Assembly: GCF_021018805.1 (NCBI RefSeq)
Contig: NC_086256.1
Location: forward strand, 14,078,032-14,142,031
Direction: 5' to 3'
DNA from: Prinia subflava
Lineage: Eukaryota; Chordata; Aves; Passeriformes; Cisticolidae
DNA length: 64,000 nt
In this document: in pieces, positions 59,201 to 64,000 of the stretch
How positions within the stretch are numbered: the stretch's first letter is position 1
How the letters are laid out: each line of letters starts with the position of its first letter
The notes under the pieces: generated by a model
Seen by the model: only the letters and a program-made list of their open reading frames with translations
Databases searched by the model: none
Told to the model about the DNA's origin: nothing
Translations under genes and position numbers: made by a program

Positions 59201-62200
59201 GGCTGGACCAAAGGACATGTGCTAGAGCTCATCCACAGACACATCTACCCTGACTGCCAGTACCTGTCCTTACTGACCAGCCTAACTGCAAACCCAGAAC
59301 AGAAATGACCCTACTAAGGGAAACATAGCAGTTACTTGGTGTTCTTGCAAAACTCATTGGTTTTGACCAAAGTTTAGAAATCCTTTTAGAAACCTTTGAG
59401 ATTCAACCTTGAGGCCAAATATGACTGAAATTTGCATAGGCCTTACTTCTGTAGGAAACCAAACTTTAGCAGTATCTAAGGGATTTAGTTAATACAATTT
59501 GGAAGACTTAAGATATTTCAAAAGCTGAAACAAAGATGGTTTGAAAACTGTATTTTCCAATACATGCAAAAACCTGAGTTTTTGAATTGCCAAGAGAATG
59601 ATCTTCCAGAACAACCAAAGGTAAGTTTTATACAGAATGGCAATGATCTTTCTCTATAGACATCAGAAACAGATTTCGCTGGATGGCTGCATTTTAGCAT
59701 GTATAAAAGAAAGACTTGTATTTCATCTCCCATAAGAGCTCCCTTTCCTAATACCTCAAGTCCTAATCTAATAGCAGCTTCTGTGAAACTTTTTCGTTCC
59801 TTCTCAAAATTCTTCTTTTGTTCTCGAAATAGTCTCCATTCTTCCTGAAGACGCTCTCTTTCTTCCAACAAATAGCAGTCTTGTAGTAACAGAGTGGTGT
59901 CATCATCACATGTTAGCTGTTGCTGTAGACATAAAGCAAGAAAAGCCAAATGTTAATTTGGGAGTGACTTAAGAGGTACAGTATTTCCACAGGTTCAGTT
60001 TTATCAGAAAAATGGTTGAAGTTTAATACAGAAACAATGCAGGAGATATCAAGTTGGTGGATAGTGGGGGTAGATTTCAGACAGCAACCAAATGTCCCTG
60101 TTTAGGCAGCCTCACCTTTGTTTAGTCCCCCAAAATTACTCCTACCAGGAGTAAAAAGTCCTTAAATTATGAACCAAGCCACTAGCACAGTTAGACAACC
60201 CAATACGTTCTTTTATTTTAAAAGCATGATCAAGGAAGGGAAAAAGGCTCAGAGGCAAGAAGAGTGTATTAAATAAAATACACTTGGATTCAATAAAAAA
60301 AAAAGTCTACTACCTGTAAGAGCTGTTGTTGAGTTTTGATCATTTCTTTACATTGCTGAATCTCTAACTCTAGCTTTTCAGTTTCTAGCTCATGGTCTTC
60401 TCTTGAAATGACATCTTTTTCATTCAAAGCTCCTGAATGTCCACGTGACACTAAGGGGGGGAAAAAGCATCTTTAAAACAAGTTTAAAAACCCCCAATAC
60501 CTTGTACCAGAGACTAAGAGCCAAAGGTTTTAGACTATTTGTTTCAGCCTAAAAGACAGATACACAGTGTACTCAAAAGCATTTCTATCAGAGACAAGAT
60601 ATCAAAAATTGGTGCTACACATATAATTATCCATTAAATCCAGTTCAGAAAAAACAAAAAAACCAACAAAAAAAAAGACTTTCACATTCCCCAAATTAAA
60701 CCAACCATCTACACTGTAATAAGAGTTACACAAAATCCTCGCTTGTTTCAGCAGTCATTTAAAAGAAAACTCAGGACAACTAAGGTTTTTTTTTCCACTG
60801 ACATGCTGTTAAGCCCATTCTTCTGAGCCCATTTCTGAAGGACTTACATGTTCATAAAAATACAACAGTAACCATATTTATCACAGATATAAAAAGCCTT
60901 TTCCTTCAAGTCTTGTGAAGGAGAAATGGCACTAACAAACATTGGATGCATGTTTTCATTCCATTGAAAGAATGAATTGCAGAAATGGTTGTATTTTGTA
61001 CAATTACATTCTACTTTATTTAACTTAATGCATAGCCAAATCACAATGATTGTAATAAGCCACGTTTCGATCCCCCAAAGTCAGTACTTGAACATAATAA
61101 AATCCTAAAGGCTATACATACTATGGTCATCCCTATAAACTAAAAGCCCTAGAAGATGACTCCAAAAAAAGAGCAAATAATTGTAACATTTTTCCTGATT
61201 CTTATTTTTCAGTTACTTACACCAAATAAAGTATCACAAGCATTCTTGAAATCCTTTCTAGGGTGTAAACATACTCTCAGAGGCCATCTGCTCTTTTATT
61301 TGCAATTGCACGCATGACCTTCTCAATCTTACTCTTGACAGCAAACATCCCTGTGGTAGTGGCTGCATTTACTTGCATGGGAAAGTAATACCAGGAAAGA
61401 ATTTTATATATTTTTAGCTGTCTTAATGCTGTTTAACAGCTGGAAATGAGGAGAGTCCAGCACCATACCATCAGTCAGTTTGTTTTAGAACACCACAAGA
61501 AGTCTCAGAGGATGTGGCATGACAAAGTTCTTGAAAGAGAATTACATATTTTGCACCCAATTATTTCGAAGTGCCATATCTGCACTACTTTTTCTAAAAT
61601 GTATTTTATATGTAAGCATAATGCAGTTAAAACACCAACCTTGGTTATCCAGCTTTTCAACGTGGTTTTTCAACATCCGCCACTGTTTTCTAATGCTGTT
61701 GGTAAGCTGTTCTCGCACAGTTTCACAAGATAATTCCCACATATCTTTATTTAATTCTCCACTATCTTCCTCTTGGTCTGACATCACCTGTAGGAGGAGA
61801 AACTGGAAGCTGAAGACCATTTCACCCTTCCAAATATGTGTATTTGTCTACATAAATATGTGCATAGATTCCATTTACTGAAGAGAAGGAAAACCCTTAC
61901 ATAAAGGAAAGATTTTTCCATCCAAGGAAATTTGACTCTCAGGGAGTTCAGTTCCCTGACAGCGTAATGCTGAGGAGGCAAGTGACCAGGCAGTGCCCAG
62001 AACCCCAGCACAGAGACTGTGGGTCAGCTAGCAAGACTCAGTCACTCCCACATCTTCAACCCAGACAGGTTCAGACTGCTGAGCTCTGCTGTCAGACTCA
62101 AGCAGCAGCTGCCCCCGTATGGGGACAGGTCACCCAGTCAGTTCAGACAAGTACTCACACCTTATAAAGAGACTGACAGAGAATATAGTGCTTTTCTACA

Positions 62201-62909
62201 CATCCATGGCAGTAAAGTGCTCAATAAAAACATCCTGTAAAGAAATACTTAAAATCTGGAAGCAAACAAACAAACAAAAACCCCCAGCCATGCAAAATCC
62301 AGTATTTTGCACTGTAATATAGAATTACTTACCAGTACCTACCACATTTAAATTCATTCAAAGAATATTTTTAAGCTTTTCATTGACTTCCTGGAAAGAA
62401 TACACTGTATATTGTTCACAGAGAGCAGAATATTTAAATATGGATGGATTTGACACAAAGCACATGATGTGCAATCCACTGCAATTCTCAGAAGATGTTT
62501 ACTTTTTTTAATAACTATCAAATTACTCCAGCACTATACCATAAACTACCATGGAGATTTAATTTTTAACTGAGGAATTCTTACCAGTCCATCTTCAGAT
62601 CTTTCTTTAGGTTTTTGTTTCTGTGGTGGAAGCAGTGAAATAATATCTTTCTTCATTTGCTGAAGAACTTTCTTTAGCTCAGCATTTTCCATTAAAAGCT
62701 GTTTTTGGCGTTGTTCATAGTCACTTAACAGAACTTTGTACATTTCTTCTTCATTTCTGGAAGAAATAATCTTATAGTAACAACATAACAGCCCTAATAC
62801 ACGCTTCAATTAATGTTGTTCTAAGACAACTACCTGGCTTCTGTTTTATCAGTCCTCCATGCACCTCTCTTCCCATCAGCTCTACCAACATAATTTAGAA
62901 CTTCCATAG
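56249..62909 (-). CDS. SSX2IP: SSX2IP, last eight coding exons (partial)
   Basis: Afadin- and alpha-actinin-binding protein (ADIP / Msd1), a coiled-coil scaffold at adherens junctions and centriolar satellites that helps anchor microtubules. Exons: 62834-62909 ([21 protein letters not shown]), 62585-62756 ([34 protein letters not shown]), 61640-61787 ([20 protein letters not shown]), 60314-60450, 59755-59922 ([19 protein letters not shown]), 57577-57685 ([17 protein letters not shown]), 56581-56701 ([20 protein letters not shown]) and 56249-56399, ending EQLP then TAG. Phases join perfectly. The heptad-rich, charged composition fits coiled coil. The 57577 exon uses a GC donor. The C-terminal 49 residues differ from the human end as I recall it. 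Earlier exons, including the start, lie beyond the right edge. Confidence 0.92.
56702..57576 (-). other. SSX2IP: SSX2IP intron, GC-AG type
   Basis: The exon ends ...GCCTTCTTAAGAA and the intron starts GCAAGT. Only this site leaves one base, so that the codon completes as AGT and the protein reads AFLRSSDPD, lining up with human AFSGSSDWD. The alternative GT four bases on leads to a stop within three codons. Confidence 0.75.
58580..59200. mobile_element. Possible ancient CR1/L3-like LINE remnant
   Basis: A stretch in an SSX2IP intron reads like the antisense of old CR1/L3 elements (TTTATAAATTTTAATCACATCCCACTCCAAC...TCCAAGCAAGCTGTTC). Divergence is high and the limits are uncertain. Confidence 0.35.
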
Positions 62910-64000
62910 CTATAAATGAAAAGGATATTTCAAAGTGTGAAACAATAAGCAAATAGATAAAGATTTAAATGACATTGCATTTATATGCAGTTATTATGAA
63001 AAGACCACATTACTCAAATATTCCCCTCAGTCTTGAAAAATGAAACCATATGGCCCTGCTAAAAGCAAAAATAACATAGTAAAAGAAAAAAAGATAAGTG
63101 AGTTTAGAAACTAAGAAGAGTGTATTCTCATCCTGGCTTATCTTTTTTATGCATTTCTTAATGATACCTTCATCCTTATTTCAATCTTTATATTAGTGTA
63201 TCAACTCTATGCTCATTCTGGCAATAATGCCAGGTTTATCTCCTGTTTAGGGTAAGGAACTTCTTGATGTTTCATAAGGTATTCCTCTAAACAAAGAAAC
63301 TTCTTTTTCCACATTTAAATAAAAACAACAAAAATAAAAAAACCCCAACCACACCAACAACAAAACCCCAAACCCAATATATGACTATAGATTAAGCAGT
63401 CCAAGCTAGTTAGCTATTAAGCAAACAGTAACTAGTTTTAAAATCCTGCTATTTTCATCTCAGTGATACCTGAACTAGTACTAGCCACCTGAAGTCAAGA
63501 ATGTTTAAGTTTTGCTGACCTCAGAGTGAAGTTTCTAGAGCTTACTGAACTGATATCTAAAGACTTTCTGCAGCCAAAATAGGTGTTCCTCCCACTGTGC
63601 CCTAACCTGGTTTGGCTTAACCACAAGGACTTTCAGAAAACTAAGTCAGTACAGAACCATCTTGGCAACAACATGGATAATCTTCTTCTGACTGAGTGAG
63701 CGCAATGAGCTTACTAAAACATGCCCTACAGCTGGCAAACAGCTGAGTTTGGGGGTGGCAGGTGGGCAAGAGCAAGACTTCCCTCCCACTGGAGATATAT
63801 TATATAAATACTTTAAGGCCAGGTACATGAACCAAAAGCTACTTTCTTTAATACCTAACAACCAATTTCCAGCCATTTTTTCATAGAAAACTATGTTTAT
63901 GGTAAATAGCACTGATGAATGTCTTGAAGACAATTTTTGGGCAGCACAACATAAAAGTACTCATGCTAAAGGAGATCTGGTTTGTCCTCATTTCATAGAG
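62910..64000 (-). other. SSX2IP: SSX2IP intron, nothing else seen
   Basis: No further SSX2IP exon is recognisable before the right edge. The stretch holds A-rich low-complexity DNA (63,318-63,375) and an ORF (63646-63933) without splice support. Confidence 0.6.

Overview
This is vertebrate nuclear DNA, almost certainly from a bird. It has large genes split into many short exons with GT-AG introns, AATAAA poly(A) signals, CR1-type LINE fragments and a CpG island. It carries the gene order CTBS - VTG3 - VTG2 - SSX2IP, all on the minus strand, which is the bird vitellogenin cluster between CTBS and SSX2IP. I read exons by matching splice sites, codon phase and family resemblance; no alignment or database search was run.

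Layout from left to right. Positions 1-650: CpG-rich start of CTBS (first exon 403-528, most of the gene lies off the left edge) with a GC-rich tandem repeat in its first intron. Positions 652-22,700: complete 35-exon vitellogenin gene with a short phosvitin (112-codon exon 23), assigned to VTG3; predicted protein 1,729 aa. Positions 22,701-28,270: spacer with the VTG3 promoter and a 2.1-kb decamer minisatellite built on AACCGGT (25,062-27,176). Positions 28,269-51,294: complete 35-exon vitellogenin with a very long polyserine phosvitin (295-codon exon 23), assigned to VTG2; predicted protein 1,913 aa. Positions 51,295-52,000: VTG2 promoter with a perfect oestrogen response element near -620 and an imperfect one near -350. 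Positions 52,215-54,900: exon-like minus-strand pieces of an unidentified gene or pseudogene. Positions 56,249-62,909: the last eight coding exons of SSX2IP, whose 5' part continues beyond the right edge.

The two vitellogenins are tandem paralogues. Every exon boundary and phase corresponds, and 29 of 35 exons have the same length; the phosvitin exon accounts for most of the difference. They encode oestrogen-induced liver lipoproteins that are secreted, taken up by the oocyte and cut into lipovitellins, phosvitin and the C-terminal YGP40-like piece. CTBS (lysosomal chitobiase) and SSX2IP (centrosome and junction scaffold) are unrelated housekeeping-type neighbours.

Most notable: the AACCGGT minisatellite lying between two oestrogen-driven genes, two GC-AG introns with the identical donor GCAAGT (VTG2 intron 22 and an SSX2IP intron), the near-abutment of the VTG3 poly(A) signal and the CTBS start codon (about 120 bp), paralogous promoter blocks with differing oestrogen elements, and the unassigned exon chain upstream of VTG2.
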